Shown here piece after piece: positions 30,447 to 42,128 of a stretch of DNA of 64,000 nucleotides. Position 1 is the first letter of the stretch, and each line of letters starts with the position of its first letter. Made by a program: the position numbers and the translations under genes. The stretch covers positions 12,047,573 to 12,111,572 of the forward strand of contig CM034233.1 in the NCBI GenBank assembly GCA_019916065.1. Reading direction: 5' to 3'. Source of the stretch: Vitellaria paradoxa (lineage: Eukaryota > Streptophyta > Magnoliopsida > Ericales > Sapotaceae). The notes below the pieces were generated by a model. The model saw only the letters and a list, made by a program, of their open reading frames with translations, was not told the origin of the DNA and did no database searches.

Positions 30447-30564
30447 GTTGAAGCAAACCAAAGAAATTTGCTAGTATATTATTTAATCTCCAAAAAAAAA
30501 AAAAAAGAAAAAAAGAATGAACCAATTATTACAGTGTTTCTACTTCTAGCTAGTTACTTCATTA

Positions 30565-31533
30565 TCAGACCAATGTGGAACAAGAAGACGTAGCAGGATC
30601 AAAGAGGGCGGGAAGCAAGTACTTCCTGCCATTAGCACCGTGCGCATTGTAGCTAGCACCAGTAGCAGAGTCCACGAGGAGGTCCCCAGCGTAGCCCGGG
30701 TAGGCTCCCTTGCCGTAAACCCCAGGACAAGCAGAGGCGGCCTCGAGGGGCGCATCGGCGGGACCCTGGTAGTAGCCGTTTCCAAATGGGTTGGTGGCGG
30801 TCCCGGCCAGGAGGCTAGCCAGGTTGATAACCATGCCGTCTAGACCGACGTCGTTGTTGGGTGCGACCAGGGGCTGGCTCTGTGGTCCGTAGATGGGCTG
30901 GTGGAACGGCCACGCGCATTGACCCGGGCACTGAGTCTCTGAGTTGCCGACCCAGATGTAGGCGAACTTGTAGCTCTTGCCCTTGATCGGGGCACCCTTT
31001 GAAGAAGACCCGTGAGTGCCGCACCGACTCATACAGAACCCGTCGACGGTCACGTCCGAGGAAGTCAGTACGACGTTGACGGCGTTCCTCTGATCGCCCT
31101 TTGACGCCAACTGTTTGATCTGGGTCTCTGTGAGGGACTTCCCCATGGAGTAGCCCTCGTCGAGTATTTGCTTACCCAGAGAGAGAGAAAGAGAGGAGAG
31201 AGATCTCTTCGACTTGGCGAGGCGGTAATACTTCTCGGTGGTCTTCCACCAGGTGGCAACTGATGGCTGGGTGGTTGGTGTTTGGGGTTTTGGGGAAGTA
31301 GACAGAGACGAAACGAAATCGGAGATTATGGCTCGCTGGGAAGGCTTGAACTTGCCGTACCATATGAGATTGATCGAGATTTTTCCAGAAAGAAGTGGCC
31401 CATTGTGGTATTGCAGAAGGGTGGACTGGTCTTGAACCAACTCGGCGAGTTTCCTTGAAGCGGAGGACGCATGGAAAAAAGAAACGAGAAAGAAAAGTTG
31501 CAGAACAAAATGGGCTGAACGAAGAGGGGCCAT
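30565..31533 (-). CDS. EXORDIUM-like protein (phosphate-induced protein 1 family)
   Basis: Secreted cell-wall/apoplast protein of the PHI-1/EXO family, members of which promote brassinosteroid- and sugar-linked cell expansion; no enzymatic activity is established for the family. The gene is intronless, 322 aa, the usual length. Residues 1 to about 25 form a signal peptide (hydrophobic core [17 protein letters not shown]). Family blocks follow: [14 protein letters not shown] (about 39-52), [28 protein letters not shown] (about 166-176), [51 protein letters not shown] and a C-terminal [17 protein letters not shown] ... [18 protein letters not shown]. Conserved cysteines are present and no break is seen. 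The coding region is much GC-richer than the surrounding desert, normal for this family. Overlapping frames on both strands are shadows. Which EXO/EXL paralogue it is cannot be decided. Confidence 0.96.
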   Translation of the reverse strand: MAPLRSAHFVLQLFFLVSFFHASSASRKLAELVQDQSTLLQYHNGPLLSGKISINLIWYGKFKPSQRAIISDFVSSLSTSPKPQTPTTQPSVATWWKTTEKYYRLAKSKRSLSSLSLSLGKQILDEGYSMGKSLTETQIKQLASKGDQRNAVNVVLTSSDVTVDGFCMSRCGTHGSSSKGAPIKGKSYKFAYIWVGNSETQCPGQCAWPFHQPIYGPQSQPLVAPNNDVGLDGMVINLASLLAGTATNPFGNGYYQGPADAPLEAASACPGVYGKGAYPGYAGDLLVDSATGASYNAHGANGRKYLLPALFDPATSSCSTLV

Positions 31534-31648
31534 TTTTACTGATCTATCAAGAACTGGGAATGTGATCGATTACAAAAAGGAAGGATATGTAAATAATAAG
31601 TTCCAATTGGTTTGTGTGTGACATGGAATGGAAGCGAAGCAGCGACGC

Positions 31649-31656
31649 TATTTATA
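31649..31656 (-). promoter_or_regulatory. putative TATA box of the EXORDIUM-like gene
   Basis: On the gene strand TGTATAAATAGCG lies about 115 bp upstream of the start codon. The position fits a plant core promoter with an 80-90 nt leader. Motif and distance are the only evidence. Confidence 0.6.
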
Positions 31657-32439
31657 CACGTCTGGAAAGGATATTGCAGCGAACCAGCCCAGAAAGAGCT
31701 GTCAGTGCGTCACTGTGACCCAAAACCTCACCAACGGCATTCTGAAACGCGCCTTTTGAAAATTGAGGAGGAGTTTAATCCCCCACGCTATACGACAAAG
31801 CTCTTCTATTCACGCTACGCTTTTAAAAGCAGTTAATTGGGTTGTGATTGTTACGCGAAAAACATGCGAGTATTTTATGAACACTGGGGGGGTTTACTTT
31901 TACTTTAAAGCAAGTAAAGATAGGATTACAACCCATGAAGGGATTACAGCTTAGATACAGTTGTTGGGGGGGGGGGACTTTGGATACGAAGGATGGGCTA
32001 TTTCTAATTGACCAAAATGGCTTTCGGGAAGTCGCCATGAGGAAGGCCATTTTAGGGAGAACAAATAAATTGCGAATCTCCGAGAGAGACTTTGATGAAA
32101 GGAAGAGTGCCTTACAGGTTGGACAGTGGGAGTTTTATTCGGACGCGTGAAGGACAATCGAAGTTGGCAATGGGCGGTCATAATTTGAATTTTGCGGAAA
32201 CGGGTGCGCCAGTGGGAGCATCCGAGGTAAAAAGGCACGTGAATTTACACGCGCTTCCCGTGCTGGTCCCATATTTGATAGGTTTGGTATTGATTGCCCA
32301 TGAAAGTGCGGAGCGACCAGCCAGCTGGATCAAGCTTTCAACTGGCAGGTCATCCTCCAATTCCACAATTTAAGATATGTCCACCTCAGCTCACTGCAGG
32401 TCAGGCTCAACCCTGCCAATTTAGGCCGATTTAGCATTA

Positions 32440-32787
32440 AGATAAATCTCTATAAATCTCATTTATATTTAATTTTTTCACCATCAATAATTTTAAAAAA
32501 TTTTAATATTTCATTAAAAAAATAAAAAATTTAGAAATAAGTTAATCGAATGTATAAATTTTTTATACAATTATATTATTCGTGTCGAGAGCTTTCAAAC
32601 GAGTACCATTATCGTTATTTTTTGTGAATTTTTTTGAATCCGTGGGAACAAATTTGAAAAATCGTTCCCACGGTTTGTGACTTTTTAAAAAAAATAAGAT
32701 GCCAAAATTAATCACAAATTACATTTTATCTCAATTTATCTTCTTTTTTCTTACTCCAAACGGAGCCTTTTTACTCCAAACGGAGCC
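32440..32787. mobile_element. truncated MITE of the CCGTTAGAACGG family with duplicated 3' end
   Basis: Matches the 3' half of the 28612 copy (GTCGAGAGCTTTCAAACGAG, then AATCCGTGGGAACAAATTT). It ends with TTTACTCCAAACGGAGCCT twice in tandem (32751-32768 and 32770-32788), a local terminal duplication. The 5' end is degraded. Confidence 0.6.
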
Positions 32788-32903
32788 TTAGCTTTAATTG
32801 GTGAATGCGACCGGATTTTCATTGCTTAAAATTTTAATTCTCGGATCATGCTATTTTCTTTTTATTTAATATTTCTTAGTTTTTCACGTCACTTCCTACA
32901 TAA

Positions 32904-33075
32904 GGTGTGTTTGGAGTTGTATAAAATTGTATAAAATAAATTAAAATTGTAAAAGTAAATGTCTTGTAATTTGTGCAGTGAGTGAAGAATTTAAATTTTA
33001 TTATCTCGTAATTCGTATTTGTAAAGATTTGTACGATTTTATTTTATTTTATTTTGGAGAGTTCCAAACGAATGA
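32904..33075. mobile_element. Tourist-like MITE (GTATAAAA subfamily)
   Basis: Starts GGTGTGTTTGGAGTTGTAT after TAA; the right end is a degraded GAGAGTTCCAAACGAATGA followed by TAA (33076-33078). The interior is shared with 5214-5379. Confidence 0.7.
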
Positions 33076-33846
33076 TAAAATTTACTATAGTAATAGATGA
33101 TAGAATTTACTATAGTAATTTTTGACCTCTATCGTATTAGTTTAAAAGATGAGTAACAATTATACCATAGGTAAATTGTTACTAGTGGGTAAAGTAATGA
33201 AAATAATAAGTTTCAAGTAATATTTTCTCTCAATATTCCAGACATAATTTAATCCTGACTGAGTAATGTTTATTCCTTTAACCCAATTCAAATATAAGTA
33301 TTATAAATTTGTTACCTTTTTAACTATATTATTAGGATAATAATTATCTATTTAATCTCACCCCAAAATTAAATTTTTATCAAATACCAAACGTTCCTTT
33401 TAGTTGTTTTAAAAACTAAAAACATGCGAGCTTGTTCCAAGTTCGAGAATTTTACCAAACAAATTCGCGAATTTAGCGGGAGAATCGGTGCTGAATTTAT
33501 AAATTCAAGGATTAAAATATAATTGATAGCCTCAAAACATTTAGGTCACTTGTACTTATGGAGCCCATGAATAACTTATTTCCTAATTACTGTCACAAGA
33601 ACTAACATTCACGGGGCCATTAACTCAATAATTTATATATCACGTTAAGATTCTTTTTGTTTCCTAAATTTGATGTAAAAATAAATGGTGCGTAGTACTT
33701 AATAACATGTCCAGTTACAATGGCCTAAAAACTGTACGCAACCGAAAGAGCCCGGCGATGGTGTTCTAGATGCCTTGTTTCATCGCTTGAAAACATAAAC
33801 CTATAACCTTTGGAAACCTAATATTATGTTGATTGCAATCATGGCA

Positions 33847-34476
33847 TAAAATAAAATAAAACTCTAACGATTTCTAAAAATTATTAAAATTTTTTATTAT
33901 ACATTTATATATTTTCACCTTCACTAATTTCAAAAAATTTAATATCTTGTCAAAAAAATAAAAAATACTAAAGAAAGTCAATCGAATGTGAAAATTTTCG
34001 ACGCAAGAAATATTTTTTTGACAATCATATTTCTTGCGTCGAAAATTTTCAAACAAGTAACATTGTGACTAGGACTCACGTAATTTTTTGAATCTATTAA
34101 AACAGATTTAAAAAAATCGTTCTAATAATTTATTACTGTTAATATCCAAAAAACGCGATTTGAAGAGAGTGAGAGAGATATTAGGGGTGCAAAGTTTTTT
34201 GAATCCGTTAGAACAAATTTGAAAAATTCGTTCTAACGATTTACTACTATTCATCTAAAACAAACACGATTAAGAGGGGGAGAGAGGGAAAGATATATAT
34301 ATATAAATATTATAGGTGCAAAAATCTTTTTGAATCCGTTAAAATAGATTTGGGAATATCGTTTTAACGGTTTACCATTATTCATCTTTAAAAAATCGAA
34401 TTTGAAAAAAAATACGAAACGCTAAAATTTATCTAAAACTGTATTTTTCTTATTTTTTATCATTCCAAACGCTACC
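33847..34476. mobile_element. MITE carrying degenerate CCGTTAGAACGG near-palindromes
   Basis: Same internal order as 13227 and 28612: GTCGAAAATTTTCAAACAAG, then three AATCCGTTAGAAC-like and GTTCTAACGATTTA-like pairs near 34085, 34205 and 34335, ending CATTCCAAACGCTACC. The 5' end is diverged and its position approximate. A TTTCTTGCGTCGAAAATTTT word and its inverse near 33990-34040 form an extra hairpin. Confidence 0.65.
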
Positions 34477-36241
34477 TCTATGTGAATAATATAAATATTT
34501 TGTGGATTTATTCAATGTATTTGCATAAATTCAACTATTCAAATCGAAGAGCCCCTAAATCTTGTACATATGATCACACAACATTGAGTCGGACTAGAGT
34601 TTAATCACGTCCAAAGTTACGCGGACTTCAAAGGTTCAAACCCCCGTTGACTGGCAAGGACACAATATGTTGCAGTTGAATTGACAATGAAGTTTCTTAC
34701 GGTAAATGCATCATCCATGACGTCCCAAAATGCAAGATGTGAGGCATAAAAATAATTTGTCCGACCACAAGAGTGGTCCGTTGATTATAAATTACATCAT
34801 TCGAACAGAAGATATATTTTAGTTAAATTGAGACTTAATAGTTTACTAATTACGTTGTATAATTACTTTATATACTATACTACCACACGGCTCTCGAAAC
34901 TTACATCATCTGGATTTAATGTTAGCCACCCACTTCTCCTTTAAGTCACATCAAAATAAAGTGATAGTCAAATCAACAGAAAGTAAGACAGACACTCCAT
35001 CTATAAATACTAAAAACAAAGACAGTGGAAAGATTTTTTTTTCAGCTCCTTTTTCTCTGATCTTCTTATCTCTCTCTCTCTTTACTTACATGAGCTTATC
35101 ATATATACGAGAAATTGACTTAAGTATCGGAGTGTCCTTGGTCGGAGACCAACTCTAACCGCTTTATTTTTTTATATTCTTGCTTGCAGGCCGTTGGGAG
35201 GAGATTTCAATGAACAAGGAAGAAAAGGGGTCTACGGAGAAGATGGTAAAAATTTTTGCCGAACACAAGACCTGGTCATTAATTACATTAAATTTCACAG
35301 CAACAGATCCGAGGACAGCTCTTATTGAGACTGAGCAAAATTTGATAAAGCAATGCAAAAAAAAAAAAAAAAAAAAACTTATTAAATGACACCCCAAGCA
35401 TCCGAGGAAGAGCAATCTCATGAATCAATCTCCCAACCATATGCAATTTGATATGACAAACGATTGACCACATGCCCGAGCAAAATAATTTGCAATAATG
35501 TTCGATATTCTCTCAGAATGTGAATGAATGAAGGAAGATTCGCTGAAATGATTTACACCAAAAATCAATTGCCTTTAGTTTTGGTGCAGCTTCCGAGGCC
35601 TATTATCCATGTCTGGACAACGCAAGCCACCGCTTTAGTCAGACTCAGTAATTAAATTAAAAAAAAATTAATTTACTGATACACGCATTTTACTTTCTTA
35701 TATTTTTGAATCCCTTCAAATAATATTTATTTGAAATATTATATTTCCTTTCGTTATTTTTCCCCAAAATTTTTTTGATCTTTTTTGGAACATAATATTT
35801 TATGTATGTCCAACTAATATAAATTAAACAAAATGACAAATGCAAATTATAGTATCCTATATCTGCTAACGATGTATTGAACAGACGCTAATATTTCAGA
35901 GAAATGAAATAATTAATATATCATTTTTTCTCTCTTAATTTTTTTTTTCGTTCTACATAGAACTTGCAGCCTATTTGAGGGCGGATCAGTCCAACGTTGT
36001 TTGTATACTTGCAAACGCGGTTAGATATATAGACACACAGACACAATAATTGTACAGTTTGATACATTTGCATCCTAATTTGCAAGAATAGCGTTTTGAA
36101 AATACAGTGCACATCACCGTCAAGATCTAAGCAAAAGAGTCCTACTTCCATTTTTTTTTGTTAATTATATGTTTGGTTTCAAATTTGAGACATTCCTAGG
36201 AAGCAAAATGGCGTATAGACTAATTAACAACATAATTTTTA

Positions 36242-36540
36242 GGCACCGTTTGGGAAAATTAACATGTACTAATAGTAGCTAAAAAAAGTTAAGCTAGTAA
36301 TTAACTAAAAAAGTTAGCTAATTTTGTATTTGAGAAGGAAAAAAAGTTTTTTTTTTTTTTTAGATTGTTAACTTATAAGGATAAATTGACATTTTTACCA
36401 TCGAAAGTTTAAAAGAAGATTAAAATATAAGAGAGTAAAAAAATCTAATCAATGTTGAAGTAGCCATTAGTATTTTTTACCAACCACTGTTGAAATAACT
36501 AATTAGCACATGCTACTGTCTACTATTCCTAAACGGTGCC
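36242..36540. mobile_element. Tourist-like MITE (GGCACCGTTTGGGAA subfamily), best preserved
   Basis: Ends GGCACCGTTTGGGAAAA and TTCCTAAACGGTGCC are an almost perfect inverted repeat. Flanks are TTA and TTG, one mismatch. 299 bp with the subfamily interior. Confidence 0.85.
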
Positions 36541-36969
36541 TTGTACTGAAAATTCAGAGATATTAATAAGAGTTTATTTTGGAATATGTATTATTGTGAG
36601 CATGCAGAATTTGATGTATAGAATCCTATTCAATAACTCTATAATGCAAGTTTACTGTAGCTAGGGATCCTTCAGCACCCCCCGGTTACTCGATCCACGC
36701 TCGATCAGTAGACCAAGACCACCCATGTGTGGAGGTCCACAGCTTTTGTCAATTGTCATGCCCGTTGCTGAACCTTTTGGGGACTGAAAGGAGCACCTAG
36801 TTAATCACGTAGCTTGGGACCTCCACCTGTACCACCTCCTAGCTAGCTGCTTCATGGGTAAGAAATGGTCTCCTATGTATACCCATAAACAAAAGATAAA
36901 GGGCTACGTCCCTCACAAGTATGGAACCTTCAAATTATTCCTCTCTTTCCGGCTGTAGACGTGTACTAA

Positions 36970-37347
36970 AGCTGCATTTGTTTGAGAGGATTGGATGATA
37001 GGAAGTAAATAATACCATGAATAATATATGAGATTGGATAAAAGATAGAATTATTTTTTTGGTATTCGTTTGGTGAGATATAAAGTGAGATAAAAGATGT
37101 AATTTGATATGTGATGTGATAGAAAATAATTTTAAACCTCTAGATTCCGAAAAAAAATAAATCCGAAGATGAGATATTAATAATACCACACTCCCGGTGA
37201 GATAAATCATCCAGCAAGTTTGTGGGATTAGTGGGGCCCACAGATTTCTCATCCTCCTTTCCAAAAATCAAACAAACACTTCACAATGTGAGACCCACGG
37301 ATTTATTATCCAATCCAGCCAGCTCATCCGGCTAACAAACATGGCCT
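36970..37347. mobile_element. Tourist-like MITE, GGATTGGAT-type TIR
   Basis: Left end AGCTGCATTTGTTTGAGAGG and right end CTAACAAACATGGCCT are inverted repeats, and GGATTGGATGAT near the left pairs with TTATCCAATCC near the right. TAA is duplicated at 36967-36969 and 37348-37350. The 109-aa minus-strand frame inside it is not a gene. Confidence 0.8.
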
Positions 37348-37935
37348 TAAAAGTTTTGCAATGCCCATGATGCTCAAGTCAAGTGGAATGTAAGGCGATA
37401 ATTAAACCGACCAAAGAATCAATGTACTCCCTTGTCTGACTCCCTTTGGTCTCTTAAAGGTGTTTCATTTAACCCGATGCCTTATCCCCAGATGAGTAAT
37501 GCAGTAGAGCTAGAAACCTTATCGGCAAAAAAAAATTTTGAGAATCATAATTTAAGTGAAAAAATAACTCATTAATTTTTTTTTGTCTTTTTTATTGTGC
37601 AAAAGTTATTGCAATGTCATTTTGATTAAATTTTGTAAAGAAAGGAATTAATGATACTTAGCGCCCATGCACTTTATCTCACTTCATGACTTGTACATTA
37701 AATTGTCTTAATTTGTCCTTTTTAATTGTTATTGTTAAAAAAAATTTAACAAAAAATATTACGTGTGCATATTGTATATAATGGATACATGACATTTTTT
37801 ATTAATAAATTTAAAGAAAAAAGATAATTTAAAAGTGCACAGAACAAATAAGAATAATTAAAAGTATATAAACCAAAATAAAATTAGAGATAAATTACAA
37901 AAGTGTAAAGTGTAATTTATTAAAAAAAAAACTTA

Positions 37936-38481
37936 GGTGTCATTTGATATATATGTTTTGAGTCTATTTTTCATTTTACAATTTCAAAAATAAGAAAAAT
38001 AGCTCAAAATACATTTAGTCACTTGTGGTTTCAGAATCTGTTTCAGAAAATAGAAAATTATTTTATATATGAGATGCAAAATGATAAAAAGTCGTTTTAA
38101 ATATTTCCAACCCAAAACAAACATTTTCAACCCAAAACAAAAAAAATTTAAAAATAAGAAAAATATAAAATATCAAACCAAATACGTTTTTTATTTTTTT
38201 GAGATTTTCAAAAGATAAAATAAAATTAAAAATAAAAAAATGAAAAATAAATTTGCATTTGATATTTTATATTTTTCAAAATTTTGAGATTTTTCCTAAT
38301 TTCGGATTTAAAATTTTCAAAATGAATTTTTGTCATATTGTATTACTTTTGTGAACTCATTTTTTATTTTTAAAAATAAATTTTAAAAATATAATTAACT
38401 AAATTTCTTTTAAATTATTTTTTTTATTTTTTAAAATAAAAAATAAAAAATGAGCTCGAAACAAATATACTAAATGAGACC
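37936..38481. mobile_element. Tourist-like MITE (GGTGGTATTTGG family), 546 bp
   Basis: Starts GGTGTCATTTGATATATA and ends CTAAATGAGACC, with TTA duplicated at 37933-37935 and 38482-38484. The interior (GCTCAAAATACATTTAGTCAC) gives the uninterrupted version of the site hit by a micro-insertion in the 56973 copy. Confidence 0.85.
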
Positions 38482-38792
38482 TTAAATTCCGAAGCACTTT
38501 CCCCCCTATCCCTAGAGAATATAATTCGATTAAGGTTGTTCTTGCTCCAACTAAACCAAATCATCATGTGCTTTGGTTCATTTCGGGCTCTAATGGTGCT
38601 TTGCTTGAGGAGATCAAATCATGTACTCTTTCTCGGGTACGGAAAACTTTTTTCTAGCCTCAGAAATCGTTTGCCGTAGGGTACATGCTTCGTGTGGCGG
38701 TATACACCAGACACCCCACCATTGAGACCTTCCTAAAAAGAGCTGGTAAGAAAGAACATTGTACGTAACTTTAAGGGTTGTTAGCTAATATT

Positions 38793-38960
38793 GGCTCTGT
38801 TTAGAATTAAATAAAATAAAATAAAATTTTATAAATTTATACAAACACAAATTAAGAAATAATAAAATTTAAATTTTTCACTCACTGTACGAATTACGAG
38901 ATCATTACTTTTACAATTTTATTTTATTTTTTATACTTTTATACAACTCCAAACACAACT
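38793..38960. mobile_element. Tourist-like MITE (GTATAAAA subfamily), reverse orientation
   Basis: GGCTCTGTTTAGAATT to AACTCCAAACACAACT with ATT duplicated at 38790-38792 and 38961-38963. It has ATTACGAGATCATTACTTTTA inside, the complement of the 5214 and 32904 interiors. Confidence 0.8.
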
Positions 38961-39109
38961 ATTATCTTTTTTTTTAATAAAATACAAAAATTATTCATAT
39001 AATTTACTTTCAACATTATTTTAATTTCACACATTTCAATTATAACAGCTAAATTCTTACACAAGTAAGTAATAATTTAATCTTTCCGTTAGTTGACAGT
39101 TAAATACAA

Positions 39110-40870
39110 CGTTATGCTATTTATTAAAAATAATTTAATAAAATATATTTAATATTAGTTAAATTAATTAATTAATTTCATTAGTTAAATTAAATTAATT
39201 ACTTTAATTTTATTATTTATTAAAAATAATTTAATAAAATATATTTCACATTAGTTAAATTAAAATAATTATTTGGTTGATTTAATTTTATTATTTATTC
39301 AAAATAATTTAATGAAATATATTTCATATTAATTAAATTTAATTTAAATTATTTTTTGAAAATTATTTAATAATTTATATTGAGTATTAATTAATTAATT
39401 TTAATTAATTTAATTATTTATGAAAAATAAATTAATAAATTATATTACAGACTAATTTTCATAATTAATTTAATTTAATTATATTATTTATTAAAACTAA
39501 TTATAGTTTAATAAAAAATATTTGAATAAAATAATTTATTTTAATATGATGCAACAAAAATGAACGGAGTATTAAAATTGATAAAATGTTTGTAACATGA
39601 AAAAAGAGCAAAAGCAATTTTTTTTGTTTTTACGTTTTTTTAAGTTTTTATTTTAAAAAAAATATAAATGGATTGAATATATTTTTATTGCTAATTTATA
39701 AAATTTTAAAAATATAAGAAATAAAATATAAAAAAGTTACCAAATGGGAGCTAACTAATCGAAGTACGAATGCAATTTTCACAATCGGCAAAACCCAATC
39801 TAGAACTAGAGGCTAGTCATCGCGGGTGAAATTTTTATTCTGAGTAATTAATAAAAAATATTTTGATTTTATAAATTATGAACATTTATTCAATTTTTAT
39901 TATTTTTTAATCAACTTATTAATTTTTAAAACTAACATGTGCATATATATTTAATTTTGGGGGTTATTTTTGTAAATTTAAAAAATAATAACTTCACTTA
40001 AAAAAAAATAAAACTTCATAGGAAAAAGTTTTACCAATTTTTGGGGCTATATGATAATGTTGTTATTTTTATGTTTTTTTTTTTTTGTTTTCTATTACCA
40101 TTTTTTTCTTGATTTGAAAACTAAAATTGCATTTAAAAATGTTATTTTATTTATGATTATAATTTTTTATTTTCATAAAATATATAATTTTATTATTTTT
40201 TAAAAAATTAATTGAATTTAAAAAATATTTCATATTAATTTAGTTTAACTAATTAGATTATTTAAATTAGGTTGATCAATTAAATTATTTATTAAAAATC
40301 ATTTAATTCAATAAATATGAAACATATTAAATTAAAATTTAATTATATTATTAATTAAGAACAATTGAATTTCAATATAATTATTATATCATTTAATTCT
40401 ATAAATATAAAACAAACTAGTTATAATTTAATCATGTTATTAAAACAATTGAATAAAATAAATTTCGTGATTATTAAATAAATTAAATTAAACTAATTAT
40501 TAAATTAAATTAATTAATTAAATTAATAAATTTATTAAAATTATTTAATAAAATATATTTAATATTAATTAAATTAAATTAACTTTTAAATTTAAGTTAA
40601 ATTAATAAATTTAATTTTATTATTTATTAAATATAATTTAATAAAATATATTTCATATTAAATAAATTAGTTAAATTAATTTAAATTAAATTATTAAAGC
40701 AAATTAAATTAATTAATTATTTTTATTTTAATTAAATTAAATTAATTATTTATTGACAATAAATTAGTAAAATATATTATATATTAATTTAAATAATTAA
40801 TTTAATTTAATTATATTTATTAAAAATGATTTAGTTAAATAAAATTATTCATTCTAATATCATGCAACAA
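39110..40870. repeat. two blocks of ~90-110-bp AT-rich tandem repeats with homologous right flanks
   Basis: Units of the form TTATTTATTAAAAATAATTT plus AATAAAATATATTTCATATT recur in 39110-39540 and 40190-40850. After each block comes the same flank: AATAT-ATGCAACAAAAAT, then GTTAAAATTGA-AAA-TGTTT. The second flank is split by the CACTA element at 40995. So a unit of over 1 kb has been duplicated. Composition is about 85-90% A+T. Confidence 0.65.
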
Positions 40871-40994
40871 AAATAGATAAAGTGTTAAAATTGACAAATG
40901 TTTATAATAAAAAAATAGAGTGAAAATATTTTTTTATTTATGTTTTTCTGTTTAAATTTTTATTTTTTAGAAATAATAAAATATAAACAAATTT

Positions 40995-41383
40995 CACTAC
41001 TAGAGATTGGCCAATCGGTGAGTGGAAAACTCGGGCGATCGCCAAAACGTTATTAGCGACCGCTTCTATATTGGGCGTCCCTAATCAAGTGCGCAAAAGG
41101 AAAGGCGACGGAAAAATTCGGGTGATCGCTCATGACGGTCGCTAATATCTTTTAGGCGACAGCATTAGCGATCGCTTTAGGCAGTCGCTAATACTCTAAT
41201 TATATCGGGCAGAACGCCCTCTCTTTTTCCTCTCTTTCACTCCCTCTTTTTCTGCTCCCTCCCTCGGGCTCTCTCCTCTCTCCCTCCTGCCCCTTTCTCC
41301 TCCCTGCCCGCCTCCTGTTGCCGCCGCTGCAGTAGCCAGACGCCGACCGCCGCCGCCACTAGTAAGTTCTCCCTCTCTAGCTC

Positions 41384-41414
<31 letters not shown>

Positions 41415-42128
41415 TTTGCTTTCTCTTGTTCTTTGTTTCTCTCTCTCTCTCTTGCTCTCTCTCAGTAATAATTTTTTTTTTGTGTATTAGAGTTATTTGG
41501 AGGGCTCACTATCACACCATCAAGTTTGATTTTTTTTTTAGTTTGAATTATTTTTTTATTTTCTGATTTTTTGTTTATTATTGGATGAATGTAAATAATT
41601 TTTTTTTGTTTTTGTGGTTGGGGTTTGCTGATTCATTTATGCATGCATGTATATATTATTGTGTGTTTTTTTTATTTTACTTACTCATTAATTTGTTAGT
41701 TTCATATATATGCTGTTAATGTTGGATGTTGGTTGTTTGATTGAAATGTTTTTTTTGAATTATTGGTTGTGAAATGTAATATTATTTGTTGAAATGTTGC
41801 TGTTGAATTTTTTTTTTTACTGTGTAATGTAATTTTTTATGTATTTTTTAAATTTTTTGTATGTTGCTGTTTTTTTTTAAATTTTTTTATGTATTAGCGA
41901 CCGCTTCAAGCAGTCGCTAATTGTCTGACGTTTTTAACTCAAGCAGTTGCACGCGCGGTCGCAAAAAATTTAGCGACCGCCAAGGTGGTTGCTAATATTT
42001 TTTAACGACGACCCAAATGTGACTCGCTTGACGCGGTCGCTAAGCTGTCGCTAATACTTTTAACGACCGCTATTTTTACTTTTAGCGACCGTTTGGGGCG
42101 GTCGCTAATACCCCTCTTTCTACTAGTG
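40995..42128. mobile_element. non-autonomous CACTA (EnSpm) element with GCGACCGC subterminal repeats
   Basis: Ends CACTACTAGAG and CTACTAGTG are the CACTA-superfamily inverted repeat, with TTT duplicated at 40992-40994 and 42129-42131. Both subterminal zones carry many TTAGCGACCGC / GCGGTCGCTAA words in both orientations, as expected for transposase binding sites. Near the left end is a CT-rich, then GCCGCC-rich stretch ending in ACTAGTAAGT (around 41215-41370), which looks like a retained 5' leader exon and splice donor. No transposase coding remains. 1134 bp. Confidence 0.92.

Larger units (their letters stand above)
9760..30540. other. gene desert with transposon remnants
   Basis: About 20.8 kb with no supportable protein-coding gene on either strand. 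The longest open frames (for example 14971-15288 and 13391-13606) are AT-driven or lie inside MITEs. The stretch holds the repeat elements listed separately, many (TA)n runs (10943-10964, 13944-13962, 27781-27803, 28630-28654) and long poly-A/T tracts. The patch at 25735-25960 is less AT-rich but unrecognised. Confidence 0.6.

Noticed and set aside
30546..31435. Several overlapping frames within the EXORDIUM-like gene
   Set aside because: They are shadows created by the GC-rich coding sequence. Only the 322-aa minus-strand frame has family motifs and a signal peptide.
35160..35640. Frames at 35180-35473
   Set aside because: They overlap a 19-A tract and no protein family is recognised; left as unassigned DNA.
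41390..41460. Possible gene leader near the CT-rich tract
   Set aside because: It lies within the bounds of a CACTA element with target duplications, and no coding exon follows.
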